Below are positions 63,692 through 64,000 of a stretch of DNA of 64,000 nucleotides, in pieces. The notes under the pieces were generated by a model. The model was not told where the DNA came from. It worked only from the letters and a program-made list of their open reading frames with translations, and did not search any database. The position numbers and the translations under genes were made by a program. Source of the DNA: Treponema sp. C6A8 (GTDB lineage: Bacteria; Spirochaetota; Spirochaetia; Treponematales; Treponemataceae); the NCBI RefSeq assembly GCF_000619925.1, contig NZ_JHVB01000001.1, positions 310,001-374,000 on the forward strand, in the 5' to 3' direction. Within the stretch, counting starts at the first letter, position 1. Each line of letters opens with the position of its first letter.

Positions 63692-64000
63692 TTACAGGCT
63701 TTCCTTTAAAAGTTCTTTTGCAAGGCTGCGGGCTTTAGTGTCTGTTTCGAATACAGCATCAAAAGTTTCTGGCGCATGAGTAAAATCCTTATCCAAAACG
63801 GCGCGTACGGTCTTTGCAATATCAAGATATCCGATTTTCTGTTCCAGAAAGGCTCCTACTGCAACTTCGTTTGCTGCATTAAAAGCAATCGTGTATCCAA
63901 GTCCCTTTCTTACACATTCAAAAGCATAATCAAGAAGAGGGAATACTTCTGTACTAGGTCTGAAGAAGGTCATTGTCTTATCAAAAAGACTGAATGGTTC
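63692..64000 (-). CDS. dxr: 1-deoxy-D-xylulose 5-phosphate reductoisomerase, C-terminal part
   Basis: Only the last 102 residues are in the window; the frame is open to 64000. LDYAFECVRKGLGYTIAFNA, then ANEVAVGAFLEQKIGYLDIA, is the C-terminal domain of Dxr, which converts DXP to MEP for isoprenoid (and hence undecaprenyl phosphate) synthesis. Adjacent rseP starts directly after its stop. Confidence 0.93.
   Translation of the reverse strand, partial: EPFSLFDKTMTFFRPSTEVFPLLDYAFECVRKGLGYTIAFNAANEVAVGAFLEQKIGYLDIAKTVRAVLDKDFTHAPETFDAVFETDTKARSLAKELLKESL

Overview
The window looks like a treponeme (Spirochaetota), probably a commensal or gut/oral type. Three things point there. The 2-aminoethylphosphonate (AEP) transaminase is fused to a cytidylyltransferase, the PntC arrangement characterised in Treponema denticola. 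The right edge carries the spirochaetal dxr-rseP pair. The DNA is AT-rich, with many exported beta-barrel proteins and Lol-type components. Almost the whole window is a surface-glycan locus of about 57 kb, followed by a few housekeeping genes (glgA, rseP, dxr). I see no tRNA, rRNA, insertion sequence, phage gene or CRISPR array.

Layout. 1-1442: end of an outer-membrane barrel gene. 1605-7069: a phosphonate cluster (aepX, aepY, pntC) making CMP-AEP, divergent from a winged-helix/LicC-type nucleotidyltransferase fusion that may regulate it. 7072-22900 (minus strand): glycosyltransferases, a CDP-glycerol-transferase-like protein, a complete GDP-D-glycero-alpha-D-manno-heptose pathway (gmhA, hddA, hddC-gmhB fusion), and three paralogous 889-905 residue proteins that join a YidC/Oxa1-like domain to an LtaS/EptA/sulfatase-type catalytic domain. 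22991-35818: an HU-like/DUF4469 protein and several GtrA / polyprenol-phosphate glycosyltransferase / GT-C modules, then WecE, an ArnC-like transferase, an ArnE/F-like pair and Ugd. 35838-46172 (minus): variable-glycan genes (GumK-like GT70, TupA-like ATP-grasp, CapA, several GTs, Wzx flippase, Wzi-like barrel). 46290-53027: two FtsX-type ABC permeases, a LolA-like protein, a barrel protein, WecA and, on the other strand, a LolD-type ATPase. 53117-56699: manC, rmlA, rmlC, rmlD. 57485-64000: aminotransferase, glgA, a beta-propeller protein, rseP and partial dxr.

How it fits together (inference). Nucleotide sugars (GDP-heptose, GDP-mannose, dTDP-rhamnose, UDP-glucuronate, a 4-amino-sugar nucleotide) and CMP-AEP feed WecA-primed, Wzx-exported glycans. 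Lipid-linked monosaccharides feed the GT-C enzymes on the outer face of the membrane. The YidC-sulfatase fusions and the CDP-glycerol-transferase-like protein are the candidates for adding phospho- or phosphono-substituents to a heptose-containing glycan. This is the part of the window I consider least described.

Two non-coding themes recur. Several transcription units have a -10 box only 6-9 nt before ATG and no Shine-Dalgarno, suggesting leaderless mRNAs. Intergenic spaces carry GC-rich nested-hairpin repeats, some with compensatory base changes between copies.
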